A stretch of DNA of 64,000 nucleotides from Nocardia sp. CNY236 (GCF_000482385.1 NZ_AXVD01000017.1:62001-126000), one strand, 5' to 3'. Shown: positions 17,923 through 40,152, numbered from the stretch's first letter. The notes: generated by a model not told the origin, from the sequence alone. Numbers and translations: made by a program.

Positions 17923-17997
17923 CCTGAGCTCGGCGATACGGACAGCGGCGGGTACCGCGTGCCGAGCGGCGGCGGTCCGCGGTCAGGTGGTGGCTCG

Positions 17998-19728
17998 ATG
18001 ACGATGCGGCCAGTGCCGGGGTGGCATTCGATGCCGGCCACGATGCTGTCGGCGGCGTCGGAGGCGGTGGGTAGGCATCCGGCGTGGGCGCGCCTGGCGG
18101 CCGCGACCCTTGCCGGGGTGCTGCTGTTCGCCAGCTTTCCGCCCCGGTCGTGGTGGTTGCTCGCGCCGCTGGGGGTCGGTGTGCTCACTCTTGTCGTTCG
18201 TGGGGTCGGTACCCTGCGGGCGGGCTTCGGGTACGGCTTCGTGGCGGGGGCGGCGTTCTTCGTTCCACTGTTGCCGTGGACCGGGATCTATGTGGGTCCG
18301 GCGCCGTGGTTGGCGTTGTCCACCGCCTGCGCGGTCTATGTGGGTGTGTTCGGAGCGCTCGCGCGGCTCGTGGGCACGCTGCCCGGCTGGCCGCTCTGGG
18401 TGGCGCTGGCATGGAGCATCGCCGAGTGGGGCAGATCCAGCTTTCCATTCGGTGGATTCCCGTGGGGCCGTCTGGCATTCGGTCAAGCCGACGGCTGGTT
18501 TCTATCGCTGGCGGCACTCGGCGGAGCCCCCCTGGTCGGATTTGCGGTGGCGCTCACCGGAACCGGCGCGGCGGCATTGGTATCGCACATGTGGTCGAGT
18601 CGAGTTTTCCGTGATGCGTCGGGGAGGGGCGCCGCATCGGACGATGGTGGCACTTTCGCGAAATTGTTCTCGCATGCCCGTTTTGCGGCCGAACTGCCGT
18701 ATATCACAGCGGTTTTCGCCTGTGCGGTCATGCCTTTGGCTGCGCTGCTGTTTCGGCCGATTGCATTTGCTCCGGGCGATTCCCACCGAACGGTCACCGT
18801 CGCGGCGATACAGGGTAGTGTTCCACGACTCGGATTGGACTTCAATGCCCAAAGGCGGGCTGTGCTGGACAATCATGTGCGGCGCACGGAACAATTGGCC
18901 GCCGATGTGGCGGCCGGCCGCGTTCCGCAGCCCGATGTGGTGATCTGGCCGGAGAACTCCTCCGACATCGATCCGCTGCGCAATGCCGATGCTGCGACGG
19001 CGATCACCGCGGTGGCGGTGCGGATCGGTGCGCCGATTCTGGTGGGTGCGGTATTGGTCGATTCGGATCGAACCACGACGAACACGGTGATCGTCTGGGA
19101 TCCAGCGGCGGGTCCGGGGGAGCGGCACGACAAAAAGATCATTCAGCCCTTTGGGGAGTATCTCCCCATGCGGGGCTTTTTCCGGTTGTTTTCCGAATAC
19201 GCCGATCGGGCCGGGTATTTCGTACCTGGCAGTGGCGATGGCGTCGTCCATGCGGCAGGCATAGATATCGGTATCGCCACCTGCTACGAGGTCGCCTTCG
19301 ATCGTTCGTTCGACGACGCGGTGCGTGCTGGCGCCCAAGTGTTGGCCGTGCCGACGAACAACGCGACCTTCGGTGACAGCGAGATGACCTATCAGCAGTT
19401 GGCCATGTCGCGCCTACGGGCGGTCGAGCATGGGCGGGCGCTGGTCGTCGCGGCTACCTCGGGGGTCAGCGCGATTGTCGCGGCCGACGGGAGTGTACGG
19501 CAGGAGTCGGTGTTGCTCGAGCCCGCTGCTTTGGTCGCAGAAATCCCGGTGCGCAACGACAACACTATCGCAACCCGAATGGGATCTGCGGTGCAGCCGC
19601 TGTTCGCTATTATCGGTGGTGCCGCCGCGGTCACCGCGGTCTTTCGGCGGAGGGCAAGGAGTAACGATTGCCTGGCCACATGCGATGTCGTCATTGATCG
19701 GCCGATCGTGCGACGAAATCAGAGATAA
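17998..19728 (+). CDS. lnt: Apolipoprotein N-acyltransferase
   Basis: 576 residues. The N-terminal half is a membrane domain of at least five helices (LAAATLAGVLLFASFPP, WWLLAPLGVGVLTLVV, GYGFVAGAAFFVPLLPW and others). The C-terminal half is a nitrilase-like domain with the Glu-Lys-Cys triad: Glu in VIWPENSSDID (about 318), Lys in HDKKIIQPFGEYLPM (about 380) and Cys in GIATCYEVAFD (about 429). Lnt adds the third acyl chain to lipoprotein N-terminal cysteine on the outer face of the membrane. In M. tuberculosis Lnt is fused to the Ppm1 mannosyltransferase; here no Ppm1 domain or gene follows. ATG 17998 has GGTGG upstream; a GTG 13 codons earlier is possible. Confidence 0.9.
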   Translation: MTMRPVPGWHSMPATMLSAASEAVGRHPAWARLAAATLAGVLLFASFPPRSWWLLAPLGVGVLTLVVRGVGTLRAGFGYGFVAGAAFFVPLLPWTGIYVGPAPWLALSTACAVYVGVFGALARLVGTLPGWPLWVALAWSIAEWGRSSFPFGGFPWGRLAFGQADGWFLSLAALGGAPLVGFAVALTGTGAAALVSHMWSSRVFRDASGRGAASDDGGTFAKLFSHARFAAELPYITAVFACAVMPLAALLFRPIAFAPGDSHRTVTVAAIQGSVPRLGLDFNAQRRAVLDNHVRRTEQLAADVAAGRVPQPDVVIWPENSSDIDPLRNADAATAITAVAVRIGAPILVGAVLVDSDRTTTNTVIVWDPAAGPGERHDKKIIQPFGEYLPMRGFFRLFSEYADRAGYFVPGSGDGVVHAAGIDIGIATCYEVAFDRSFDDAVRAGAQVLAVPTNNATFGDSEMTYQQLAMSRLRAVEHGRALVVAATSGVSAIVAADGSVRQESVLLEPAALVAEIPVRNDNTIATRMGSAVQPLFAIIGGAAAVTAVFRRRARSNDCLATCDVVIDRPIVRRNQR

Positions 19729-19872
19729 CCGAACATCAGTATCTTTTTGCCCCGTCATCCGAAAACAACAGGTGTGGCACTGGGTTGCGTACTATTCGCC
19801 TACAGCTGAACCGATTTGCGAAGTATCATTGAGAAATCTGGTCGGGCCGGTAGGGTTTCGGTTCGGCAACGT

Positions 19873-19896
19873 CGAGTCGCAATACGAGTCGCAATA
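19873..19896 (+). repeat. Perfect 12-bp tandem repeat upstream of the NRPS
   Basis: CGAGTCGCAATA occurs twice in direct succession, about 200 bp before the NRPS start. Head-to-tail identical sites suit a regulator that binds direct repeats, for example a SARP- or OmpR-type activator, but no such gene is in the window. Confidence 0.6.
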
Positions 19897-19999
19897 TTTG
19901 CGGAAATGTGACCAACCAAAGTTGCCTTCTGCCAAAGGCGTTGGATGTGAAAAAAGTCCACAACGCCGGCGATCCGGCTGATGTGATGCTTCGAATCAT

Positions 20000-20018
20000 A
20001 GGACGTGAATCACGTCCT
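20000..20018. promoter_or_regulatory. 19-bp palindrome upstream of the NRPS
   Basis: AGGACGTGAATCACGTCCT has perfect 9-bp arms around a single central base and ends 74 bp before the NRPS start codon. A one-base centre cannot form a terminator loop, so this looks like a dimeric-regulator operator in the 5' region of the biosynthetic operon. Confidence 0.6.
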
Positions 20019-20092
20019 TCGGCTGGCGCATGCGCGCTTGCTGTCGTGGTGCTCGGGGAGTTGCGTCTACAGCGGCAGAACGGAGTGATTTG

Positions 20093-33744
<13,652 letters not shown>

Positions 33745-33748
<4 letters not shown>

Positions 33749-34737
33749 GTTTGGCGGTCGAGGTCACAGGCCTACTGAAAAACTATGGCAAGGTCCGCGT
33801 GTTGGACGAGATCGACCTGCAGATTCCTGCCGGCACGGTCATGGGCTTGCTCGGTCCCAATGGCGCGGGCAAGACCACGACCGTGCGGATCGTGACGACA
33901 TTGCTGAAACCGACGGCCGGATCGGTGCGGGTGGCCGGCGTCGACGTGCTGCACAATCCCGCTGCAGCGCGCAAGCGGATCGGCCTGTCGGGCCAATACG
34001 CCGCGGTGGATGCCAACCTCACCGGCTACGAGAACCTGCGCATGGTGGCGCGGTTGTATGGCATGTCGACGCGACAGGCCACCGCGCGCGCCACCGAACT
34101 CCTCGGCGTGCTCGGACTCGACCACGCTGCCCACCGCAGAGCGGGCACCTACTCCGGCGGTATGGCCCGGCGACTCGACTTGGCAGGCGCGCTGGTCGCC
34201 CAGCCCGCGGTGGTTGTGCTGGACGAACCGACCACCGGTTTGGACCCCCGCGGCCGGATGGACATGTGGCGGGTCATCGGCGAACTCGTCGATGACGGCA
34301 CCACGGTCTTGTTGACCACACAATATCTGGAAGAGGCCGATCTGCTGGCCGATCGCATCACGGTCATCGACCACGGTCGGGTCATCGCGCGTGGTTCGGC
34401 CGACGAACTGAAGACCTCCATCGGCGGTGATCGCCTCACCGTCACCCTGGCCACCGGGCAGGACGCCGGTCCCGCGCTGGCGGTACTGGCTCATGTCGGT
34501 GTCGGAGAACCCAGTCACGAGGCCGGCACCAGCGAGGCATCGGTGGTGGTGGGCGATGGCTCGCGCACCATGGTGGAGGCGTTGCGTCGCCTCGATGACG
34601 CTGGGGTGTGCGTAGTCGATGCCGCGGTGAACCGCCCGAGCCTCGATGACGTATTCCTGTCTCTCACCGGCAAGCCCGCCCAAGCGCCGGCTACCGAACC
34701 TCAGATCGATGACGTCCACGAGGAGATCATGTCGTGA
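33745..34737 (+). CDS. DrrA-type ABC transporter ATP-binding protein
   Basis: 330 residues. Walker A GLLGPNGAGKTTT is near residue 40, the ABC signature TYSGGMARRLDLAGAL near 138, Walker B VVVLDEPTTGLDPRG near 160 and the switch-His-equivalent position is Gln in LLTTQYLEEADLLADR. That Gln replacement and the C-terminal extension (VDAAVNRPSLDDVFLSLTG) are typical of the DrrA/daunorubicin-resistance subfamily, which drives export of lipids, antibiotics and peptides. The GTG start overlaps the NRPS stop by four bases (GTGA), so the ATPase is coupled to the synthetase. Export of the NRPS product is the natural inference. Confidence 0.93.
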
Positions 34738-35603
34738 GCACGGCAGTGGCTACCGTAAAAGCGTCTCCGACCGGCCCGGAAACAGCCGCCGTCCAGGTGG
34801 CGGCCGGTCCGCGGTTTCGGCTGCTGCGCGATAGCGCGATCGTCGCGCACCGCAACCTGCTGACCATCCTGCGCGTGCCGACGCTGTTGCTGACCGCCAC
34901 CCTTCAGCCGCTGATGTTCGTGTTCCTGTTCGCCTACATCTTCGGCGCATCACTGGGCGGCGGCCAGTATCGCGAATTCCTGCTCGCGGGCATCTTCACC
35001 CAGACGGTCGCATTCAACGCGGCCTTCACCACCGTCGGGCTGGCCGGCGATCTGCAGAAGGGCATCATCGACCGGATGCGTGCGCTGCCCATGTCGCGGC
35101 TGGCGGTGTTGATGGGTCGTACCTTGTCGGACCTGGTGGTCAACATTCTCAGCGTTGCCGTCATGGTGGGGTGCGGCTATATCGTCGGTTGGCGAATCCA
35201 CGGCAGCGCCGCAGACGCTGCGTTGGCATTCGCGGTGATTCTGCTGTTCGCGTTCGCGATGTCGTGGGTGGGCGCGCTGACCGGCTTGTTGTCACCGACC
35301 GTCGAGGTCGCCCAGAGCGCTGGGCTGATCTGGCTGTTTCCGCTGACGTTCATCTCCTCGGCGTTCATCTCCGCCGAGACACTGCCCGGTCCGTTGCAGA
35401 CGATCGCGGAATGGAATCCGATCACCGCAGTAGCGGCGTCCGGACGCAAGTTGTTCGACAACGGCGCGCCGCCGACCTTCGTCGCCCCCACCGGTTGGCC
35501 GGCCGAGCACTGTATCGAATATGCGGTGATCTGCTCGGTGGCGATCCTGGCTGTCGCAATGCCTCTGGCGCTACTGCGCTACCGCAAGGTAGCCAGCCAC
35601 TGA
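34734..35603 (+). CDS. DrrB-type ABC-2 transporter permease
   Basis: 289 residues with about six membrane helices. Starting with RDSAIVAHRNLLTILRVPTL, it has the ABC-2 family stretch QPLMFVFLFAYIFGASLGGG, EFLLAGIFTQTVAFNAAFT, DRMRALPMSRLAVLMGRTL and a helix at FAMSWVGALTGLLSPTVE (each in part). It is the membrane partner of the preceding ATPase, to which it is coupled by a four-base GTGA overlap. Together the two would form a homodimeric-permease exporter for the peptide made by the upstream synthetase. The operon appears to end here; a short inverted repeat (35614-35627) and a 14-bp direct repeat follow before convergent rbpA. Confidence 0.92.
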   Translation: MSTAVATVKASPTGPETAAVQVAAGPRFRLLRDSAIVAHRNLLTILRVPTLLLTATLQPLMFVFLFAYIFGASLGGGQYREFLLAGIFTQTVAFNAAFTTVGLAGDLQKGIIDRMRALPMSRLAVLMGRTLSDLVVNILSVAVMVGCGYIVGWRIHGSAADAALAFAVILLFAFAMSWVGALTGLLSPTVEVAQSAGLIWLFPLTFISSAFISAETLPGPLQTIAEWNPITAVAASGRKLFDNGAPPTFVAPTGWPAEHCIEYAVICSVAILAVAMPLALLRYRKVASH

Positions 35604-35655
35604 CCACAATGCCGCCGGAAATCCGGCACCGTGTGCCAGGAGCGCCGACCGAGTT

Positions 35656-35685
35656 GTCACCGCCGGGCCACGTCACCGCCGGGCC
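35656..35685 (+). repeat. 14-bp direct repeat between drrB-like gene and rbpA
   Basis: GTCACCGCCGGGCC occurs at 35656-35669 and 35672-35685 with two bases between. Just before it, GCCGGA-AA-TCCGGC (35614-35627) is a short inverted repeat 11 bp past the drrB-like stop. The segment separates convergent genes and could slow transcription; there is no T-run. Confidence 0.45.
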
Positions 35686-35712
35686 GTATCGAGTGACGTG
35701 GCGTTCGTTGAA

Positions 35713-36048
35713 TCAGGCGCGCCGGCGGGTCTTGAGCAGATCGAGCCGCTCTTTGAGCAACTCGTCGAGTTCCTCCTTGCTGCGGCGCTCCAGCAGCATG
35801 TCCCAGTGCGTGCGCGGCGGCTTGGCCTTCTTGGTCTCCTGGGCGGTGCCCTCGATCAGCACCCCTTCCTGACCATTGCGGCACAGCCAGGTCGGTGGAA
35901 TATCGGCATCGTCGGCGAACGGCACGTCGAATTCCTCGCCGTTGTCGGTCCGATACCGGGCAATCCGACGCGGTGCCAGGTCGTGGTCGCGGTCGGTCTC
36001 GTAGCTCACCGCTCCGAGCCGGCTGCCTCGGAGTACGCGATCTGCCAT
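35713..36048 (-). CDS. rbpA: RNA polymerase-binding protein RbpA
   Basis: 111 residues, closely matching actinobacterial RbpA: MADRVLRGSRLGAVSYETDR, the beta-barrel/zinc-like core APRRIARYRTDNGEEFDVPF, the basic linker AQETKKAKPPRTHWDMLLER and the sigma-binding C-terminal helices RRSKEELDELLKERLDLL. RbpA binds the group 1/2 sigma factor and RNA polymerase and stabilises the open promoter complex. It is usually essential. The gene is monocistronic and convergent with the NRPS/ABC operon. A good -10 lies about 180 bp upstream, implying a long leader. This gene is a strong marker for Actinobacteria. Confidence 0.96.
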   Translation of the reverse strand: MADRVLRGSRLGAVSYETDRDHDLAPRRIARYRTDNGEEFDVPFADDADIPPTWLCRNGQEGVLIEGTAQETKKAKPPRTHWDMLLERRSKEELDELLKERLDLLKTRRRA

Positions 36049-36227
36049 GGTGTGCCTCTCCCTGTGTGCTCGAATCTCGTGCGCTGCGTCTTGCTGCGTC
36101 TCGTGCGCTGCGGCCGCGTCCGTGCGGCCGAACCACGTCCGCGCGAGCGGCGCAGCGCCCGCCGGACCTGGAGTACAACGATCGAGCTTGCGTCGTGGTT
36201 CCCGTCGTGGCCGCGATGAACCGCTCT

Positions 36228-36233
36228 ATTCTA
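36228..36233 (-). promoter_or_regulatory. -10 candidate for rbpA
   Basis: TAGAAT on the minus strand is a good SigA-type -10. Transcription from it would give rbpA a leader of roughly 170 bases. That leader contains the 13-base string TCTCGTGCGCTGC twice (plus-strand sense, about 36075-36112). No convincing -35 is visible. Confidence 0.4.
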
Positions 36234-36332
36234 GTGCCATCCGTGCGTCCAGTCCGCCAGGCCCGCGCACGTGGGTGATCGGTCGCGTCGGCGGTTGGTC
36301 GAGTCGGCGCTCGGCGATTAGTGTTCTGCGTC

Positions 36333-36656
36333 ATGTCGCGCCGCTTGCTGTCCTGCCTGTGGTGTGGGCGGGAGATCATCGAGTCGGACGCCGGCCGCCG
36401 TCGCCGGTATTGCCGTCAGTCCTGTCGACAACGCGCCTACGAACACCGCAACAGTCTGAAAGGGACCGGAATTCCCGACGATTCCGTCGTGCTCAGCGCC
36501 CACGAGGCGGCCAACCTGGCCGACCGTTGGTTCGCTGCTCGCTGTGCTGCCGAAGACGTTGCCACCGCAATCGACGAAGGTGCGACGCTCGAGGAGTTGC
36601 GGGCGTTGGGCAAGGCCCTGGTCGAACTCGCCCGCGATGCCGAACGTCTCCGCTGA
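36333..36656 (+). CDS. Small zinc-ribbon-like protein of unknown function
   Basis: 107 residues. The N-terminus has two cysteine pairs, LSCLWCGREI and RRRYCRQSCRQRAY, that could bind zinc as a treble-clef or ribbon; the rest is helical and charged (LADRWFAARCAAEDVATAI, LEELRALGKALVELARDAE). I do not know a function. Similar small proteins with an RYCRQSCRQRAYE-type motif are common in mycobacteria and Nocardia by recollection. The ATG at 36333 is preferred to a GTG four codons earlier; neither has a strong ribosome site. It is divergent from rbpA. Confidence 0.7.
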   Translation: MSRRLLSCLWCGREIIESDAGRRRRYCRQSCRQRAYEHRNSLKGTGIPDDSVVLSAHEAANLADRWFAARCAAEDVATAIDEGATLEELRALGKALVELARDAERLR

Positions 36657-36746
36657 TCAGTACTCCGGTCCGACCCCAAGTGGCGCTCCGCGCCGAGTCG
36701 AGGGTAGAACAGATGAGCTGTCACCCAAGATGTGGGGAGTTACAAC

Positions 36747-37166
36747 GTGAACGTGTCGGAGTTCGTCTACAACGTCGTAGTCGTCACGCACCTGCTCGGA
36801 ATGGCTGCTGTGGTCGGTGGCTACGTCGCTGCACAGCCGGTGGTTTCCGAACTGATGGTCTGGGGTGCGCGGCTGCAGATCGTCACTGGTCTGATCCTGG
36901 TCGGAATGGCCGAGTCGATCGATTCGATCGGCAAAGATCCGAACATGGTGAAAATCGGCCTCAAACTGGGGCTGGCCATCGCGATCGCCGCCTTCGCCGA
37001 GATCGGACACGCGGATGCCAAGCGGGGCAAGTCCGTGGCCTGGATGACCCACGCAGCCGGCGGGTTGGCGATTGCCACTGTGCTGATCGCGGTGTTGTGG
37101 ACTGCGACCCTGTTCGGGGGGGCTATGCCCGGCATCTACAACGGTCATTCGCTGCTGGAGGCGTGA
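36747..37166 (+). CDS. Small four-helix membrane protein
   Basis: 139 residues with about four hydrophobic helices: FVYNVVVVTHLLGMAAVVGG, MVWGARLQIVTGLILVGMA, IGLKLGLAIAIAAFAEIG and HAAGGLAIATVLIAVLWTAT. Short loops contain His and Lys but no recognised motif. The GTG at 36747 has GGGGAG seven bases upstream, which decides it over GTG 36732. Function unknown; the layout resembles small integral membrane proteins annotated as hypothetical in Nocardia and mycobacteria. A hairpin with 8-bp arms follows within 10 bp of the stop. Confidence 0.75.
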   Translation: MNVSEFVYNVVVVTHLLGMAAVVGGYVAAQPVVSELMVWGARLQIVTGLILVGMAESIDSIGKDPNMVKIGLKLGLAIAIAAFAEIGHADAKRGKSVAWMTHAAGGLAIATVLIAVLWTATLFGGAMPGIYNGHSLLEA

Positions 37167-37174
37167 ACTGGTCG

Positions 37175-37197
37175 TTCCGGCGAACCATCCGCCGGAA
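37175..37197 (+). terminator. Hairpin after the small membrane protein gene
   Basis: TTCCGGCG, seven bases, CGCCGGAA: a perfect 8-bp stem starting 9 bp after the stop at 37166, in the gap between convergent genes. There is no T-run, which is common in actinobacteria. The remaining 170 bp to the peroxidase stop show nothing I can identify. Confidence 0.5.
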
Positions 37198-37373
37198 TCC
37201 GTGCCATCAAGCAGGGGCGAACTCCACCGATCATCTGTCGGCGATCGGCAAGAAGTTCTCTTGGGCGATCTCGGAGCCGTCGATGAGCGCGCCGTCGAGT
37301 CGTGGCCGCAGAGCGCGAGCGCGCACGTCGCCGCTGGCGCACGCAGATCGCCGAAGTGCACTCGGCGAGAATC

Positions 37374-38582
37374 TCAATGTGCTTCGAACAGCGACTGCCC
37401 GAGATAGCCGCCGGGTGCGGTCACGCCGGGCGGGATTGCGAACACTGCGGACCCGATGGGTGTGGTCCAGGTGTTGAGCGCGTCGAATTCCGCGAGACGG
37501 CCTTGGACTGGGAGGAACTGGGCGTTCACGTCGCGTTGATAGGAAACGAACACCAGACCCGAGTTCGAGATCTGGCCTGGTCCGGGGGCATCGTCGTAGT
37601 TGTAGCCACGGCGGAGGAACCGTTCCGTGTCGTGCGTGTGGTGGGCGCGTGCGATATGCGACGACGGTGGAATCACCGGCAGGCCGTGTGCATCCACCGC
37701 TGTGAAGTCCGGCTCGTCGAACTCGTCGGTCCCGGTCAGCGGTGCTCCGTTGCTTATGGTGCGGCCGACGGTCAGCTCTCGTCCCGCCTGGTCGATTTCA
37801 TCCCAGGTGTCCAGTTCCATGGCGATTCGTCGCACCACGCACGAGGTACCGCCGGCCAACCATGGCTGGGTCGCGCCATCGTCCCAGACCAGGCGGGTGA
37901 AATCGGCCGTGTCGGGAACGAGGTTCACCGTGCCGTCGACCTGCCCCATCAGATTGCGTGGGGTGGCGCCCGGCGCGGCGTCGCGGAAACCGCGCTGCAC
38001 CCACCGCACGGTCACCAACGAAGCCACACTCCGGCTGAGGGTCCGCACGGCATGTGACACCGTGGTCACCTCGTCGGCACAGACCTGCAGCAGTAGATCG
38101 CCTCCGGTCCAGGCCGGTTGGAGCCGGTCTATGGTGAACTCCGGCAACGGCTGCAGCCACTCCGGTCGGCGATCATCGAGGTCGGCAACGGAGAACACCG
38201 CCGGCCCGAAGCCCACTGTGATGGTCAGCCGTGCCGGTCGCAGCGCCAGTTCGGGCTCGCTATCGGCCAGTGCAGGGTCACCGTGGGTGAGCCGGGCGGC
38301 GTCGCCCGTCCAGATCTTCAGCAGGCCGATGAGATCGTCGCGTGTCGTGCCAGGTTTCAGATCGAAGGTGACGAACGCTGCCGACGACGGCGGGGTGGTC
38401 GCGACGCCCGCCTGGTGCGTTCCGTAGAACGCGACCGTGGCATCGGGATCGGAGTCGGTTTCGCCGCGCCCTGTCAGTGCGACGACGCCGAGGCCGAGTC
38501 CGGCGGCGCCCGCCACGGCGCCGCCGCTCAGAAGTCGGCGCCGGTTGATCTGCCCTGTCCGCGTGCGCCTCGGCTCAGCCAC
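37374..38582 (-). CDS. Tat-exported Dyp-type haem peroxidase (EfeB/DtpA-like)
   Basis: 402 residues. A twin-arginine signal (INRRRLLSGGAVAGAAGLGL) occupies about residues 12-35. The mature part has the DyP-family GxxDG motif in NLMGQVDGTVN (about 227), the haem-ligand region IARAHHTHDTERFLRRGYNY (about 325) with the distal Arg nearby, and FVSYQRDVNAQF. It is predicted to be exported folded with haem and to oxidise substrates with peroxide; EfeB members act on iron/haem and DtpA of Streptomyces works with copper-trafficking proteins. Its GTG start overlaps the end of the upstream PCu(A)C gene by eight bases, favouring a DtpA-like copper-linked context. No efeU or efeO is present. Confidence 0.9.
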   Translation of the reverse strand: MAEPRRTRTGQINRRRLLSGGAVAGAAGLGLGVVALTGRGETDSDPDATVAFYGTHQAGVATTPPSSAAFVTFDLKPGTTRDDLIGLLKIWTGDAARLTHGDPALADSEPELALRPARLTITVGFGPAVFSVADLDDRRPEWLQPLPEFTIDRLQPAWTGGDLLLQVCADEVTTVSHAVRTLSRSVASLVTVRWVQRGFRDAAPGATPRNLMGQVDGTVNLVPDTADFTRLVWDDGATQPWLAGGTSCVVRRIAMELDTWDEIDQAGRELTVGRTISNGAPLTGTDEFDEPDFTAVDAHGLPVIPPSSHIARAHHTHDTERFLRRGYNYDDAPGPGQISNSGLVFVSYQRDVNAQFLPVQGRLAEFDALNTWTTPIGSAVFAIPPGVTAPGGYLGQSLFEAH

Positions 38583-39156
38583 TGTGTGCGGGGGTCTGCG
38601 CGCCGGATTGCGACTCGCCGTGCCCGTGGTCGGGGACGTAGTTCTCCTGATTGCCCGAGTAGTCGCGCGCCTGGGCAGTGAATGTCGTGGTGGAGCCGTC
38701 ATCGAAGGTCAGGGTGACCGAGGTCTCCGCACCGGTGCGCAGCGGTGCGCGCAGGTCCATGAACATGATGTGATCCCCGCCCGGCTGGAGGTGCTTCTCG
38801 CCGTGGGCCGGAATCGAGAAACCGTCGCGTTTGGGCCGCATGATCTGCGTTCCGTTCTCCATGACACTCTCGTGCAACTCCACTCGATCGGCCGCCGGGC
38901 TACTCGCCGACACCACAGTGCGCGCCGTATCGCTGTCGTTGTGCAGATTGGCGAACGCGGCCGACATCCCGGTCTCGGCCGCCTTGGCCCATTCATCGGA
39001 AATGGTCACCACATCGGCCGACGACCGTGCCTCCGACTCGGAATCCGACGAGCAGGCAACCATGAGGAAAGACGCCACAGCAGCGGCTACCACACCCAGC
39101 AGCACGCGTGCGGGGCGAAATGGCGTGCGAGGTGAGACGCCGGTGTCGATATTCAT
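38575..39156 (-). CDS. PCu(A)C-type periplasmic copper chaperone, lipoprotein
   Basis: 193 residues. A lipoprotein-type signal (LLGVVAAAVASFLMVACSS) would anchor the mature N-terminal Cys on the outer face of the membrane. The copper-binding H/M pattern of PCu(A)C proteins is intact: ELHESVMENGTQIMRP followed by IPAHGEKHLQPGGDHIMFMD, giving His, Met, His and Met ligands. Such proteins deliver Cu(I) to cytochrome oxidase CuA or to copper oxidases. A His-rich tail (PDHGHGESQSG) may add metal affinity. The ATG at 39156 has GGAG upstream. It is co-transcribed with the downstream DyP peroxidase. Confidence 0.88.
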   Translation of the reverse strand: MNIDTGVSPRTPFRPARVLLGVVAAAVASFLMVACSSDSESEARSSADVVTISDEWAKAAETGMSAAFANLHNDSDTARTVVSASSPAADRVELHESVMENGTQIMRPKRDGFSIPAHGEKHLQPGGDHIMFMDLRAPLRTGAETSVTLTFDDGSTTTFTAQARDYSGNQENYVPDHGHGESQSGAQTPAHSG

Positions 39157-39308
39157 GGAACTCCAAAGGTGTAAGACGACCGATACGCATCGGGCCGGCA
39201 ACCGACTCGACAGGGCGTCGAACCCAGTCCGAGCCGGGACACCACGGCCGACCGCTGCATACTACCGTTCGTCGTAGAGATCTCTGCGTGGATGGGGCAC
39301 ACGAGCCA

Positions 39309-40070
39309 TCATGACCCGTCCGCCGGTGGCCGCTTCGCCTGGTCCCGGTGAGCGTGGCCAGGGATCACGGCCGCGTGAACCAGGTTGTGATCGGAGACCC
39401 CGCCCACATCGTCGACCGATGCGGTGGCGACGGTCGCTCCGTGTGTGACGATGTGATCGATATACCGTGCCCGCGCGGTCGATGTGGGCGGCCGAGTGGG
39501 CAACGCGCCCGCTGCGTACCCCGCCGCCTCGAAGTCGTTGCCCAAGCCGGTGAGGATCGAGGCGTGTTCGGTATTGAAATCGCCCAGCATTACCACGGCG
39601 CGATCCGACACATCGGTGACGAGCTCGGCCAGCCGCGACAGTTGCTCTACGCGCCGACGGTTGCCCGTGACATGAGTGGCGATCACCACCACCTCGCCCG
39701 CATCGACCACGAGGGCGCCCTTGCCGCTGTCGTTGGCGAACGATTCGGCGACGAGCTGCTTGCTCGGCCCCGTAGTCAGCACCACGAGATACTCGCTACC
39801 GTCGAGCAGCGAACTGGGTACCCGACGTGGCGTCGGTACCCGCGGGTAGCGCATCGCGTGCAATGTACGGTCGGGCAAGGCAACCCGCAGATCCGCCAAC
39901 TGGTCTCCGCTGACTTCCTGCAACGCCACGATCCGTTCGGTGCGCTCGGCCACCCGAGCGGTGATCGCAGCGATTCGGGCGCGCTCGTCCGGCCAACGCG
40001 TCACGACATCCTCATACCAGTTCTCGGCATGGACGCGATGCAGAACGTTCCACGTAGCCACCGTGATCAT
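39309..40070 (-). CDS. Endonuclease/exonuclease/phosphatase-family protein
   Basis: About 253 residues of the EEP fold. Motifs: TVATWNVLHRVH at the N-terminus, the metal-binding Glu in IVALQEVSGDQL, VVVIATHVTGNRRR, the catalytic VVMLGDFNTEH near 155, YIDHIVTHG and the C-terminal His of GVSDHNLVHAAV. Members hydrolyse phosphodiester or phosphate esters with Mg2+; no signal peptide is seen, so it is probably cytosolic. The exact substrate is unknown. I prefer the ATG at 40070, which puts MITVATWN at the N-terminus; one at 40091 adds seven residues. Confidence 0.82.
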   Translation of the reverse strand: MITVATWNVLHRVHAENWYEDVVTRWPDERARIAAITARVAERTERIVALQEVSGDQLADLRVALPDRTLHAMRYPRVPTPRRVPSSLLDGSEYLVVLTTGPSKQLVAESFANDSGKGALVVDAGEVVVIATHVTGNRRRVEQLSRLAELVTDVSDRAVVMLGDFNTEHASILTGLGNDFEAAGYAAGALPTRPPTSTARARYIDHIVTHGATVATASVDDVGGVSDHNLVHAAVIPGHAHRDQAKRPPADGS

Positions 40071-40152
40071 CCCAGTGATGGTAGGTGACATGGCGAAACC
40101 GATTGCGACGCGACGTGTACCGAACCGGCTGGCGCTGCAACCGAGCGTGTGG

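Larger units (their letters stand above)
19729..20092 (+). promoter_or_regulatory. Upstream region of the NRPS operon
   Basis: These 364 bp hold no convincing gene and are less GC-rich than the flanks. From left to right they contain a perfect 12-bp tandem repeat (19873-19896), a small GCCGG/CCGGC hairpin (19965-19978) and a 19-bp palindrome (20000-20018). The NRPS ribosome site, GGAG at 20082, is seven bases before its ATG. I see no IdeR-type iron box, which weakens the idea of an iron-regulated siderophore operon. Confidence 0.6.

Noticed and set aside
19729..20092. IdeR/Fur iron box before the NRPS
   Set aside because: The palindromes present do not resemble the TTAGGTTAG-type IdeR consensus, so iron control is not claimed.
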